This document shows positions 35,201 to 43,630 of a stretch of DNA of 64,000 bases, piece by piece. Position 1 is the first letter of the stretch, and each line of letters starts with the position of its first letter. The position numbers and the translations under genes are program-made. The notes under the pieces are model-generated. The model worked only from the letters and a program-made list of their open reading frames with translations, was not told where the DNA came from and searched no databases. This stretch comes from Klebsiella michiganensis (GTDB taxonomy: Bacteria; Pseudomonadota; Gammaproteobacteria; Enterobacterales; Enterobacteriaceae): contig CP011077.1 of NCBI GenBank assembly GCA_000963575.1, positions 3,720,001-3,784,000 of the forward strand. The letters run 5' to 3'.

Positions 35201-35579
35201 TAGTTGGACGGTGGTGCTGAGGCCAGTTAAATTCAATGCCGCCTGAAATCCACGGCCCCAGCAGCCCCACTAAAGCGGGTTTAATGACGTCATTGTGATA
35301 GACGAAATCACGCTGTTTGATCTTGTCCCAGGCGCGATGAACGCGGCCCCCCAGCTCCGGTAGGATCATGACTTTTAGATAATCATTTTCCAGCCATACC
35401 GCCTGCCAGGTTTTCATGATTTTTGTGTCGCTAAGCGTGTCCGTCACGCCGTAGGGATAAACGACGCCAGAAGATCCCTGATAAACACGATTCTCCAGAA
35501 ACATGGGATGGACATCCTGCGGACCGGTTTCATAGGTCGGAATACTTACGGTTTCTTGCCAAACTTTTACTGGTTCCAT
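32298..35579 (-). CDS. yphG: DUF5107/TPR protein YphG
   Basis: A 1093-residue soluble protein, the same length as E. coli YphG. The N-terminal 300 or so residues form the DUF5107 domain, resembling a mutarotase-type beta-sandwich (EFNWPQHHRPTTYMP, GLQVMTG). Most of the rest is helical repeats of TPR type (for example PDFADAWRGLAIHAWNKH). The start at 35579 has a GAGGG site. First gene of the yph operon, divergent from the regulator yphH. No enzymatic role is established; the fold suggests carbohydrate binding or processing. Confidence 0.9.
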   Translation of the reverse strand: MEPVKVWQETVSIPTYETGPQDVHPMFLENRVYQGSSGVVYPYGVTDTLSDTKIMKTWQAVWLENDYLKVMILPELGGRVHRAWDKIKQRDFVYHNDVIKPALVGLLGPWISGGIEFNWPQHHRPTTYMPVDFSIEECDDGAKIVWVGETEPMHGLQVMTGFTLRPQRAALEIASRVYNANPTPRHFLWWANPAVKGGDGHQSVFPPDVTAVFDHGKRAVSTFPIATGTYYKVDYSAGVDISRYKNVPVPTSYMAEKSEYDFVGAWSHDEDGGLLHVADHHIAPGKKQWSWGYSEFGQAWDRNLTDDNGPYIELMTGIYADNQPDFTWLDAFEEKRFVQYFLPYHSLGVVQNASEDVVIKLERTQAGIEWGIYAISPLVGHRLLISQEGGEVPLLNQAIDLEPGNVLRGSLNELAAGRLTLALVDRQNREVIGYREHQPQEVPLPEVAKAPLCASDITSVDEAWFIGQHLEQYHHASRSPFDYYLRGIELDPLDYRCNLALAVLEYNRADYVRCQSYATQALQRAHQLNKNPQCGQASLIRASAFERQENWKAAEDDFWRATWSGNSKAAAFYGLARLCAREKRYDAGLDFCRQSLRATPGNQEVICLENLLLQLSGQVTRSAKEREQHLKDYPLNPTLSWLKAYCEGSEAAIAQWRGLCGGRDINALLTAGQLLSWGMRDLAEGVLEVLNIQRTLPLYLQASLLSQAGREQLIAQARSVFPAFVRFPNTLDEVAALEKIDECYFAHHLLACFHYSKRSYEKAIALWQRCTQMQPDFADAWRGLAIHAWNKHQDARQAASYMDTACKLQPNDSRLLFERDLLDKLTAVAPETRLARLEANLPCALGRDDMTAELLSLWHQCGKTAEAEKILASRKFHPWEGGEGKITGQFILNHLLRAWTLIERQQPEQAAEVLNAALHYTDNLSEGRLPGQTDNDIWFWLGVCAQQRGQRDEAERCLRKAALGDRSINVHSYYNDQPVGYLFWQGMALHLLGEKATADRLFSEMQRWAENMMRSPVEADFFAVSQPDLLALYGDLQQQHKEKCLLVETLAAAGRGDESGYRKACQALEEMNPVWPGAPLIQRTFSFLQHLVH

Positions 35580-35695
35580 GTCGCCCTCAATATTAACAAG
35601 ACATACTAAAAATGAAGATTTCAGGCAGTCTAATGGACACCAGCGCGGTGTTTTTGCACAATCATCACGCAAGTAAGTTAACGAGGTTTAGTGAA

Positions 35696-36886
35696 ATGAA
35701 AACCTGCATCAGCAATCAGCACATCCGTCATTACAATAAATGCGTCATTCTGGAGCACCTGTACCGGGAAAAACGTGCCACCAAATCAACGCTCGCAAGG
35801 CTTACGCAAATCTCCATTCCTGCGGTAAGCAATATCCTTGGCGAGCTGGAAAGTGAAAAACGGGTGTTGAACATACAGGAAAATAATTCCCTGAGAGGGC
35901 GCAGCGGCGGTACGTGGCTTATCGCCCCGGAGGGGGACTGGACGCTGTGCATGAACATTACGCCTACCAGCATTGAGTGCCAGCTGGCTAACGCCTGCCT
36001 GAGCCCAAAGGGAGAATTTGAACGCTACAGCATTGAAGCACCGACGCCAAAAGCGCTGATTGCAGAAATTGAAAAATGCTGGCATCGCTACCGAAGAGCA
36101 AAGCCAGGCTGCACAATCAATCTCGCCCTGGCGATACATGGGCAGGTTGATCCGGTGACCGGCGTGTCGCAAACCATGCCTCAGGCTCCCTGGAAAGAAC
36201 CGATAGAGCTTAAGTACCTGCTAGAAGAGAAGCTAAATATCCGGGTGATGGTGGACAACGACTGCGTGATGCTTGCCCTGGCCGAGAAGTGGCAAAACTC
36301 AGGAAACAGGCAGGATTTTTGCGTAATTAACGTCGACTACGGCATTGGTTCGTCGTTTGTGATCAACGGACAAATCTATCGCGGCAATCTGTACGGCAGC
36401 GGGCAAATTGGCCACACCATCGTTAACCCCGATGGTATGGCGTGCGACTGCGGGCGCTATGGCTGCCTGGAAACGGTGGCTTCACTCAGCGCACTGAAAA
36501 AACAGGCTCGAATTTGGCTCAAAACACATCCTGAGGCACAGCAGCACGATCCGGAAAAACTCACTTCCCGGCAGTTACTTCAGGCGCTTCATGCCGGCGA
36601 TGAAAGGGTCGCTCGCTGGGTTGAAGATTCGGCCAATGCGATTGGTCTTAGTCTGTATAATTTCCTTAATATTCTCAATATTAACCAGATCTGGTTCTAT
36701 GGCCGCAGCTGTGAGTTCGGCGAAAACTGGCTGAACGCCATTAAACAGCGCATTGGTTTCAATCCGTTCGACCATGGCGATGGCCTGAAAAGTAATGCCA
36801 CGCAAATAAACTTCGGGCAACTCACCCGCGCCCAGCAGGTGATGGGGATAGGCTATTTGTATGCCGAGACGGCGCTAATGGAATAA
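35696..36886 (+). CDS. yphH: ROK-family transcriptional regulator YphH
   Basis: NagC/XylR-type ROK protein, 396 residues. An N-terminal winged helix (about 20-75, RATKSTLARLTQISIPAVSN) precedes the sugar-kinase-like domain with the ROK zinc motif CDCGRYGCLE and GQIGHT. ATG at 35696 has a GAGG site and matches the E. coli start. Divergent from the yphG-B operon, so it is the probable sugar-responsive repressor of that operon. Confidence 0.92.
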   Translation: MKTCISNQHIRHYNKCVILEHLYREKRATKSTLARLTQISIPAVSNILGELESEKRVLNIQENNSLRGRSGGTWLIAPEGDWTLCMNITPTSIECQLANACLSPKGEFERYSIEAPTPKALIAEIEKCWHRYRRAKPGCTINLALAIHGQVDPVTGVSQTMPQAPWKEPIELKYLLEEKLNIRVMVDNDCVMLALAEKWQNSGNRQDFCVINVDYGIGSSFVINGQIYRGNLYGSGQIGHTIVNPDGMACDCGRYGCLETVASLSALKKQARIWLKTHPEAQQHDPEKLTSRQLLQALHAGDERVARWVEDSANAIGLSLYNFLNILNINQIWFYGRSCEFGENWLNAIKQRIGFNPFDHGDGLKSNATQINFGQLTRAQQVMGIGYLYAETALME

Positions 36887-36938
36887 ACTGGCCAATAACG
36901 CTTATGATAATAACCTCCCTTATTGAAAGGACGCCAAA

Positions 36939-37577
36939 ATGCTGCTAAATGCGCTGGAGAAATGGCTCAAACAGCATCTTCCTGAAATAGCCGCCGATCT
37001 TAATCCCGGTGTGGATGAACACCTGCTGGATACCTTTTCAAGGCGTTTAAATGCGCCACTGCCCGACGCCTTTAAAGCGCTTTATCGCTGGCATAATGGG
37101 CAAAGAATGGCTATTCATTCTGGCCCCTGGTATGGGCTAAGTTTTCTCACGTTAGAGCAAGTGATAAAGGAGCTTGATGACTGGCAGTCGGTTATTGCCG
37201 GTTTGCCATCTGAAGAGTTGCGGGAAATGAATGCCACAATGTCCTCCACGCCGCCGGGTTTCGTGAAGTGTGAATATAGCAACCCATTGTGGATCCCTTT
37301 TGCATACGACTATGGCGGTAACTATTTGGGAATCGATTTGGCTCCCGGTATGAAAGGGCATTACGGGCAGGTGATTAATTTTGGCCGGGATGAAAAAAGG
37401 AAAATTGCGGTGGCTCCCGACCTAAACAGCTTCATTATGTGGATGCTTAAAGAACTCAAATTAGGGAACGTAAATATTCGTGAAGAAGAAGATGGAGGTC
37501 GAAGTTTCAATACTCTTCATCCTGAGAAATATCATTTCCTGGACTCTCTGGCGGGAATGTTTCCTGCTCAAAAATAA
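36939..37577 (+). CDS. SMI1/KNR4 (SUKH) family protein
   Basis: A 212-residue soluble protein with the SUKH fold signatures: an N-terminal helical region with FKALYRWHNGQ, then WIPFAYDYGGNYLGIDLAPG and a C-terminal FIMWML. In bacteria many SUKH proteins are immunity factors for nuclease or other polymorphic toxins, but free-standing housekeeping-type members also exist. No toxin gene is adjacent. It begins 52 bp after yphH on the same strand. Confidence 0.8.
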   Translation: MLLNALEKWLKQHLPEIAADLNPGVDEHLLDTFSRRLNAPLPDAFKALYRWHNGQRMAIHSGPWYGLSFLTLEQVIKELDDWQSVIAGLPSEELREMNATMSSTPPGFVKCEYSNPLWIPFAYDYGGNYLGIDLAPGMKGHYGQVINFGRDEKRKIAVAPDLNSFIMWMLKELKLGNVNIREEEDGGRSFNTLHPEKYHFLDSLAGMFPAQK

Positions 37578-37608
37578 CGCTATAGGATGAAGATTCACTC
37601 AGCTTATC

Positions 37609-38103
37609 CTACCTGTAAAATACCCTGTCAATGCGTTTTGAGAACAGGAAGTAAGGGATCCCGAGAACAACGCCGGCCACCGCGTAACCAATATCCAGAA
37701 TCGCAGGGGCGGGAATCTCGATCCCAAACAGCCAGGCAGGGATCCACAGCAGGCAAAACAGGTAAACAAAGTTGTAGGCAAACTGAGGGATGATAATTTC
37801 CCGAATGCCTTTTCTTCGGGTAAAGAAACACCAGCTCGCCGCAAGCGTTAGCGTCAAACCAATGACCAGAACCACAATCCCCATCAGCAGGTAGTAGTGA
37901 TAAATCCAGTCAAGATGCGAGTTACTCAACGCTGTGGCGACAAAAAAATAGAGCGCATAGGGCACACAGACCAGACTCACCAGCAACCAAAGCGCAGCGG
38001 CATAAAGCCAGCCGTCAATTTTTCCGTCTTTTGGGGCTTCACAAGTGGTGCCCGGTCCGGAGCAATGATCCCCTTCCGGGTGCTGCCCTTGCTCATGCTT
38101 CAT
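37609..38103 (-). CDS. DUF2569 family membrane protein, copy 1
   Basis: A 164-residue protein with about four hydrophobic helices after a soluble N-terminus (MKHEQGQHPEGDHCSGPGTT). It ends IPYFLFSKRIDRVFYR, nearly the same as the C-terminus of the copy at 45916-46410. A GAGGCGGGG ribosome site precedes the start. The N-terminus retains only two cysteines and lacks the second CxxC pair seen in the other copy. Function unknown. Confidence 0.8.
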   Translation of the reverse strand: MKHEQGQHPEGDHCSGPGTTCEAPKDGKIDGWLYAAALWLLVSLVCVPYALYFFVATALSNSHLDWIYHYYLLMGIVVLVIGLTLTLAASWCFFTRRKGIREIIIPQFAYNFVYLFCLLWIPAWLFGIEIPAPAILDIGYAVAGVVLGIPYFLFSKRIDRVFYR

Positions 38104-38279
38104 GATTGCCCCGCCTCCCGCTGAAAAAACAATTCTACACCGCCTGAATCAAACAACTAGAGAGTCGTAAAATAAAAAACATTCATTAACACAAACAACG
38201 TGGTAGAGGCACAACGGCAATGGCAGGCTTGGGTTTTGTGTATTAACTTTAACTTGAGTCCACTACAGGCGAACCCGCT

Positions 38280-38702
38280 ATGAACACACTACGCTACTTC
38301 GATTTTGGTCAATCTCGTGCCCTGATCCTGCTTATTGCCCGTATTGCGTTGATTCTGCTGTTCATTATTTTCGGCTTGCCGAAGATCAGCGGATTCAGCG
38401 GCACCGTGGCCTATATGGAGCATCTTGGAACGCCACTCCCTACGCTTGCCGCCGCGATTGCGGTGTTTATGGAAGTTGTTGCCGCTATCCTGGTCATCAT
38501 CGGGTTCTTTACCCGCCCGTTGGCTATTTTGTTTGTGTTTTATACCCTCGGCACGGCGGTTATCGGCCACCATTACTGGAGTATGACCGGGGATGCCGTA
38601 ATGCCTAATATGATTAATTTCTATAAAAACATCAGCATAGCCGGTGGATTCCTGCTGCTGGCGGTGACCGGCCCTGGGGCTATTTCCGTCGATAAGCGTT
38701 AA
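38280..38702 (+). CDS. yphA: DoxX family inner-membrane protein YphA
   Basis: A 140-residue protein with four predicted membrane helices and the DoxX pattern (LILLFIIFGLPKISGF, MEVVAAILVIIGFFTRP, GHHYW). It matches E. coli YphA, which lies beside yphB there. Here it is on the other side of yphH, about 11 kb from yphB. Role unknown; DoxX proteins are linked to redox and detoxification functions. Confidence 0.85.
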   Translation: MNTLRYFDFGQSRALILLIARIALILLFIIFGLPKISGFSGTVAYMEHLGTPLPTLAAAIAVFMEVVAAILVIIGFFTRPLAILFVFYTLGTAVIGHHYWSMTGDAVMPNMINFYKNISIAGGFLLLAVTGPGAISVDKR

Positions 38703-38718
38703 ACATATCCCCCGCTCA

Positions 38719-38742
38719 AAGGCCGCTTATGCGGCCTTTTTC
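38719..38742 (+). terminator. Terminator of yphA
   Basis: AAAGGCCGC-TTAT-GCGGCCTTT followed by TTCATTTG, 16 bp after the yphA stop codon. Confidence 0.88.
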
Positions 38743-38745
38743 ATT

Positions 38746-39086
38746 TGTCCCGTCACTCATTTTACTTGATACGCTTCAGCTCACAATTTCGTAACATTCT
38801 TTTCCAGGCTGACGGCCTCTATCGTGTCAAAAACATCCCTTTAACGGTCATTTGTTTCTTTATTGTTAATTATATGTTTAAAGAAAAGACTGAAATTAAC
38901 ACTACCATGTCCGTCCAGTTTAAAAAAACATCATATATTTAACTATTTTTTAACCAAATCAGATCTAAAAAGAAACAATAATGGGCTTGTATCACATTTA
39001 GAAAAACTGCGATTCATTCCCTCTTCCCTTCGTTGCTAGTCTCCTCTCCGTGACATGCCTCAGTCCCTAATAAAAAAGGTACACCT
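38746..39086 (+). promoter_or_regulatory. AT-rich upstream region of the ABC-kinase cassette
   Basis: About 340 bp without a gene, AT-rich in its centre (about 38850-38990). It must contain the cassette promoter. TTGTATCACATTTAG near 38989 resembles half of a CRP site, but the second half is poor. The ribosome site AAAAAAGG precedes the ATG at 39087. Confidence 0.45.
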
Positions 39087-40070
39087 ATGAAATTCAAACT
39101 CGCATTACTCAGTGCAACCCTGATTTCTGCATGCATGTTGTCCGGTACGGCCGTTGCGGCGGATAAGTATGAAATCGCAGTGGTGGCGAAAGTCACCGGG
39201 ATCCCATGGTTCAACCGTATGGAAACCGGCGTCAACGAAGCTGCAAAAAAACTCAACGTTAATGCTTACCAGACCGGGGCTTCAACGCCCGATCCGGCTC
39301 AGCAGGTTAAGGTGATTGAGGATCTGATCGCCAAGAAAGTGAACGCCATTATCGTGGTGCCTAACGACGCCAAAGTGCTGGAGCCGGTGCTGAAAAAAGC
39401 GCGCGATCAGGGCATCGTGGTGCTGACGCATGAATCCCCTGACCAGCAGATCGGCCAGTGGGATATCGAAACCATCGACAGCGAGAAATACGCGCAGGCC
39501 AACATGGATGAGTTGGCGAAAGATATGGGCGGCAAAGGCGGCTATGCGATTTACGTCGGGTCGCTGACCGTGCCTCTGCACAACGCGTGGGCGGATTCCG
39601 CCATTAAATACCAGAAAGAAAAATACCCGGATATGTTTGAAGTGACTTCGCGCCTGCCGGTGGCGGAGAGCATCGACAAATCCTACTCCACCACGCTTGA
39701 TCTGATGAAAACGTATCCGCAGATGAAAGGCGTGATCGGCTTTGGCTCCCTCGGCCCAATCGGCGCGGGCCAGGCGGTACAGAAGAAACGCGCGAAAGAC
39801 AAACTGGCGGTTGTCGGCATTGCCATGCCGGGCCAGGCGGCACCTTACCTGATGCGCGGCGACATTAAAAAAGCGCTGCTTTGGGATCCTAAAGATGCAG
39901 GTTACGCGCTGGTCACCGTGGCCGATCAGCTGCTGCAGGGTAAAGCCGTGACCAAAGACCTGACCATTGACGGTCTGGGCAAGGCCGATGTCGACATGGA
40001 TAAGAAAGTGATCCGCTTTAACAAGATCCTCGAAGTCACCAAAGATAACGCTCAGTCACTCGGTTTCTAA
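39087..40070 (+). CDS. Periplasmic sugar-binding protein (LsrB/RbsB-like)
   Basis: A 327-residue periplasmic binding protein of the Peripla_BP_4 type. The signal peptide ends at about AVA-ADKY. The order of elements (IPWFNRMETGVNEAAKK, DLIAKKVNAIIVVPND) places it with ribose, autoinducer-2 and rhamnose binding proteins. It is the first gene of a six-gene plus-strand cassette. Homologues are often labelled autoinducer-2 binding, but the ligand cannot be assigned from sequence, and no lsrF or lsrG partner is present. Confidence 0.88.
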   Translation: MKFKLALLSATLISACMLSGTAVAADKYEIAVVAKVTGIPWFNRMETGVNEAAKKLNVNAYQTGASTPDPAQQVKVIEDLIAKKVNAIIVVPNDAKVLEPVLKKARDQGIVVLTHESPDQQIGQWDIETIDSEKYAQANMDELAKDMGGKGGYAIYVGSLTVPLHNAWADSAIKYQKEKYPDMFEVTSRLPVAESIDKSYSTTLDLMKTYPQMKGVIGFGSLGPIGAGQAVQKKRAKDKLAVVGIAMPGQAAPYLMRGDIKKALLWDPKDAGYALVTVADQLLQGKAVTKDLTIDGLGKADVDMDKKVIRFNKILEVTKDNAQSLGF

Positions 40071-40097
40071 GGCGCTCAGCCAACACCAGGGAAACCG

Positions 40098-40161
40098 GAA
40101 TGCCGGTCAGCCGGCCGGCATTCTCCAACAAGATTATTTTGTGGCGCCCACGTCGGGCGCC
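40098..40161 (+). promoter_or_regulatory. Two hairpins between the binding-protein and ATPase genes
   Basis: GAATGCCGG (40098-40106) pairs with CCGGCATTC (40115-40123). GGCGCCC (40143-40149) pairs with GGGCGCC (40155-40161), ending just before the AGGGG ribosome site of the ATPase gene. Such intercistronic hairpins commonly protect the binding-protein mRNA and lower expression of the downstream transporter genes; that role is inferred. Confidence 0.6.
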
Positions 40162-40177
40162 GGCAGGGGCATTACCC

Positions 40178-41677
40178 ATGACCGACACATCCGCATTTAT
40201 CACTCTTGAGAATATCAGCAAGCAATTCCCGGGCGTGCGGGCGCTGGATAACGTCAATCTGACGCTCAGAAAAGGCGAAGTTCATTGCCTGGCCGGACAA
40301 AACGGCTGCGGTAAAAGCACGATCATCAAAGTGATTTCCGGGGTCTATCACCCGGAAAAAGGGGCGCAGATTGCCCTCGACGGCAAACTGTTTCACAGCC
40401 TGACGCCCACGCTTTCCGCACATTACGGCATCCAGGTTATTTACCAGGATCTGTCGCTGTTCCCTAATTTCAGCGTGGCCGAGAATATCGCCGTGCACCG
40501 CTATCAGCCCGGCGGCAGCCTGTGGGTTAACCGCCGGGCGATGAAAGCCCAGGCGCTGGCGGCCATGCAGCGCATCGGCGTCACGCTCGACCCGGACAAA
40601 AAAGTCGAAAAACTCTCGATAGCCGATCGCCAACTGGTCGCTATCTGCCGGGCCATTGCCGCCGATGCCCGACTGGTCATTATGGACGAACCCACGGCAT
40701 CCCTGACTCGCCAGGAGGTTAACGGCCTGCTGCGCGTGGTGAATGAACTCAAAGCGGACGGGATTTGCGTGGTGTTTGTCAGCCACCGCCTGGACGAAGT
40801 AATGGAAGTTGCCGACCGCATTAGCGTGATGCGCGACGGGAAGCTGGTCGGCACCTGGCAGGCCAGCGAGCTGGACAGCCACGAGCTTGCGTTCCTGATG
40901 ACCGGGCAACGCTTCCACTACAGCCCGCTGCCGGAAAAACCACCGGTAGAAAAACAGCCCATGCTGAAGCTGCGGGGCCTCAGCCGCAAAGGCAAATACC
41001 ACAACATCAATCTGTCGCTGCGCGGCGGCGAGATTGTTTCCATCGTGGGTCTGCTCGGGTCCGGCCGCACCGAACTGTGCATGAGCCTGTTCGGCATGAC
41101 GCAGCCGCAAAGCGGTGAAATGTTGATCGACGGCGTGCCGGTGACGTTTCGCCATAACCACGATGCGATTAAACACGGCATTGGCTACGTGTCAGAAGAT
41201 CGCCTGACCCAAGGCCTGATCATGGAACAGTCGATCTACGACAACACCATTGTCACGGTTTTCGACAGGCTTCATACCCGCAGCGGCCTGCTCGATCATG
41301 AAAAAGCCCGTAACCTGGTGGCCGATCTGATTCGTGAGCTAAACATCAAAGTCTCCGATGCCGGGCTGCCGGTAAAAACCCTTTCAGGTGGGAACGCCCA
41401 AAGGATTGCCATCGCCAAATGGGTGGCGACTAACCCGCAAATATTGATCCTCGACTCCCCCACGGTAGGCGTGGATATCGCCAATAAAGAAGGCATTTAT
41501 CAAATCGCCCGCTCTCTGGCGGAGCAGGGGCTGGCGGTACTGATGATTTGCGATGAAATTCCCGAGGCGTATTACAACAGCCACCGCGTGCTGGTGATGC
41601 GCCGGGGCGAGCTGGTCGCAGAATTTAATCCTCATCGCTGTAGCGAGCAGGATATTGCTGAGGTGGTCAATGAATAA
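40178..41677 (+). CDS. Sugar ABC transporter ATP-binding protein
   Basis: A 499-residue tandem ATPase of the RbsA/MglA/LsrA type. Cassette one has Walker A GQNGCGKST and Walker B LVIMDEPTASL. Cassette two has GLLGSGRTE and the signature LSGGNAQR with ILILDSPTVGVD, where the usual catalytic-site Glu after Asp is replaced (LDSP). The ATG at 40178 has an AGGGG site. The stop overlaps the next permease start by 8 bp. Confidence 0.92.
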   Translation: MTDTSAFITLENISKQFPGVRALDNVNLTLRKGEVHCLAGQNGCGKSTIIKVISGVYHPEKGAQIALDGKLFHSLTPTLSAHYGIQVIYQDLSLFPNFSVAENIAVHRYQPGGSLWVNRRAMKAQALAAMQRIGVTLDPDKKVEKLSIADRQLVAICRAIAADARLVIMDEPTASLTRQEVNGLLRVVNELKADGICVVFVSHRLDEVMEVADRISVMRDGKLVGTWQASELDSHELAFLMTGQRFHYSPLPEKPPVEKQPMLKLRGLSRKGKYHNINLSLRGGEIVSIVGLLGSGRTELCMSLFGMTQPQSGEMLIDGVPVTFRHNHDAIKHGIGYVSEDRLTQGLIMEQSIYDNTIVTVFDRLHTRSGLLDHEKARNLVADLIRELNIKVSDAGLPVKTLSGGNAQRIAIAKWVATNPQILILDSPTVGVDIANKEGIYQIARSLAEQGLAVLMICDEIPEAYYNSHRVLVMRRGELVAEFNPHRCSEQDIAEVVNE

Positions 41678-42659
41678 CCCTCGTTTTTCCCGCCTTGTCG
41701 GGCAACATGAATTCTGGCTGGGCCTTCTGGTGGTTGCCCTGGCCGTTGGTCTGAGCATCAGCACCGATGAGTTTTTATCCCTCGGTAACCTGACGGACGT
41801 CGCCACCAGCTACGCCATTCTCGGCATTCTGGCCTGCGGACTGTTTGTGGTGCTGATTTCCGGGGGGATTGATATTTCGTTCCCGGCGATGACCGCCATT
41901 GCCCAGTACGTGATGGCAAGCTGGGTCATCGCCCACGGCGGTAATTTTGCGCTGGCGCTGGTGATTTCTATTGCCGTGGGGCTGCTGCTCGGGCTTATCA
42001 ACGGCTTTCTGGTTTACTGGCTGCGGGTCCCGGCGATCATCATCACCATTGCCACCCTCAACGTTTACTACGGCCTGCTGGTGTATCTCACCAAAGGCAC
42101 CTGGCTGTACGGCTTCCCGGACTGGTTTATGAACGGCATTAACTGGTTCTCTTTCACCGCCAAAGACGGTTACCAGTACGGACTGACCCTGCCGCTGCTG
42201 TGTCTGGCTGCGGTGATTATCTTTACCGCCGGGCTGATGAACTACACCCGCCTTGGCCGCCAGATTTATGCCATGGGGGGCAACCGCGAGGCGGCATCTC
42301 GTCTGGGGATGAACCTGCTTAAGCTGCACTTCTACGTCTACGGCTATATGGGGATTCTGGCGGGTATTGCCGCGGTCGTTCAGGCGCAGATCACCCAGTC
42401 CGTTGCCCCAAACTCGCTGCTGGGCTTTGAGCTGACGGTCCTGGCAGCGGTGGTACTCGGCGGGACAAGCATGAGCGGCGGCCGCGGGACGCTCACCGGG
42501 ACGCTGCTCGGGGTTATCCTGCTGGCATTCTTACAAAATGGCCTGACGCTGCTGAGCGTGTCCTCTTACTGGCACGCCGTGTTCAGCGGCGTGATTATCC
42601 TGGTCAGCATCAGCGCCACGGCCTGGAATGAAAAACGCAAACTCGCAAGGGAGCTTTGA
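41670..42659 (+). CDS. Sugar ABC transporter permease 1
   Basis: A 329-residue inner-membrane permease of the RbsC/LsrC type with about eight to ten helices and the segment AAVVLGGTSMSGGRGTLTGT. It starts within the end of the ATPase gene (ATG at 41670) behind a GAGGTGG site, indicating translational coupling. It is followed at once by a second, different permease, so the channel is probably a heterodimer as in the Lsr and Ytf systems. Confidence 0.9.
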   Translation: MNNPRFSRLVGQHEFWLGLLVVALAVGLSISTDEFLSLGNLTDVATSYAILGILACGLFVVLISGGIDISFPAMTAIAQYVMASWVIAHGGNFALALVISIAVGLLLGLINGFLVYWLRVPAIIITIATLNVYYGLLVYLTKGTWLYGFPDWFMNGINWFSFTAKDGYQYGLTLPLLCLAAVIIFTAGLMNYTRLGRQIYAMGGNREAASRLGMNLLKLHFYVYGYMGILAGIAAVVQAQITQSVAPNSLLGFELTVLAAVVLGGTSMSGGRGTLTGTLLGVILLAFLQNGLTLLSVSSYWHAVFSGVIILVSISATAWNEKRKLAREL

Positions 42660-42660
42660 G

Positions 42661-43614
42661 ATGAAAACCTTCGCCAGATTTTTACCCGGTGACGCCATCA
42701 TCCGGCTGCAGTGCGTGATTATTGTGGTGGTCGCCGTGGCGTTTTCACTGCTGCTGGGCGGGCGCTTCTTTAGCCTCGCCAACTTCCAGTCCATCGGCTC
42801 TCAGTTGCCTATTCTCGGCATGCTGGCGCTGGGTATGGGGATGACGATGCTGACCGGCGGGATCAACCTGTCGATTATTGCCGGGGCGAACGCCTGTTCG
42901 CTGGTGATGGCGGCCATTATCGTCAGCCACCCGGATAATCCGCTGTTCTTCGCGCTGGCGCTGCTGGCGGGGATTGCGGTGGCGGTGGCTATCGGTACGC
43001 TAAATGGCGCGCTGGTTGCCTGGGTCGGCGTTTCGCCTATTCTGGCTACGCTCGGCACCATGACGCTGATTTCCGGCCTCAATATTTTGCTGTCGAACGG
43101 CACGGTGATTTCCGGCTTCCCGGCGGCAATTCAGTACCTGGGCAACGCCACGCTGCTCGGCATTCCGGTCGCGCTGCTGCTGTTCCTGCTGGTTGCCGTT
43201 CTACTCTGGGTGCTGCTGGAGCACACTACGCTTGGGCGCAGCCTGTATCTGGTGGGCTCCAACGAACAGGCCACTCGCTACAGCGGCGTCAACACCGTGC
43301 GGGTGCAGATATCGGTATACGTGATTTCCGCCCTGCTCGGCTGGGTGGCGGCCATTCTGATGATGGCGAAATTCAACTCCGCCAAAGCCGGCTATGGTGA
43401 GTCTTACCTGCTGGTGACCATCCTTGCTTCGGTGCTGGGCGGCATTAACCCGGACGGCGGCTTCGGCCGCATTATCGGCCTGGTGCTGGCGCTCATCGTG
43501 CTGCAAATGCTGGAAAGCGGCTTTAATTTGCTGGGGATCAGCAGTTATCTAACCATGGCGCTCTGGGGCGCGGTGCTGATCCTCTTTATCGCATTACAGA
43601 ATCGTAAAGCCTGA
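42661..43614 (+). CDS. Sugar ABC transporter permease 2
   Basis: A 317-residue permease of the same family as its upstream neighbour but clearly divergent (ILASVLGGINPDGGFGRIIG in place of the canonical GGT...GGRG segment). ATG at 42661 lies directly after the permease 1 stop with AAGGGAG upstream. Expected partner of permease 1. Confidence 0.9.
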   Translation: MKTFARFLPGDAIIRLQCVIIVVVAVAFSLLLGGRFFSLANFQSIGSQLPILGMLALGMGMTMLTGGINLSIIAGANACSLVMAAIIVSHPDNPLFFALALLAGIAVAVAIGTLNGALVAWVGVSPILATLGTMTLISGLNILLSNGTVISGFPAAIQYLGNATLLGIPVALLLFLLVAVLLWVLLEHTTLGRSLYLVGSNEQATRYSGVNTVRVQISVYVISALLGWVAAILMMAKFNSAKAGYGESYLLVTILASVLGGINPDGGFGRIIGLVLALIVLQMLESGFNLLGISSYLTMALWGAVLILFIALQNRKA

Positions 43615-43630
43615 GTTCAGGAGAATCATT

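Noticed and set aside
38985..39003. CRP site upstream of the ABC-kinase cassette
   Set aside because: Only one half-site (TCACA with weak flanks) resembles the consensus; the other half does not match.
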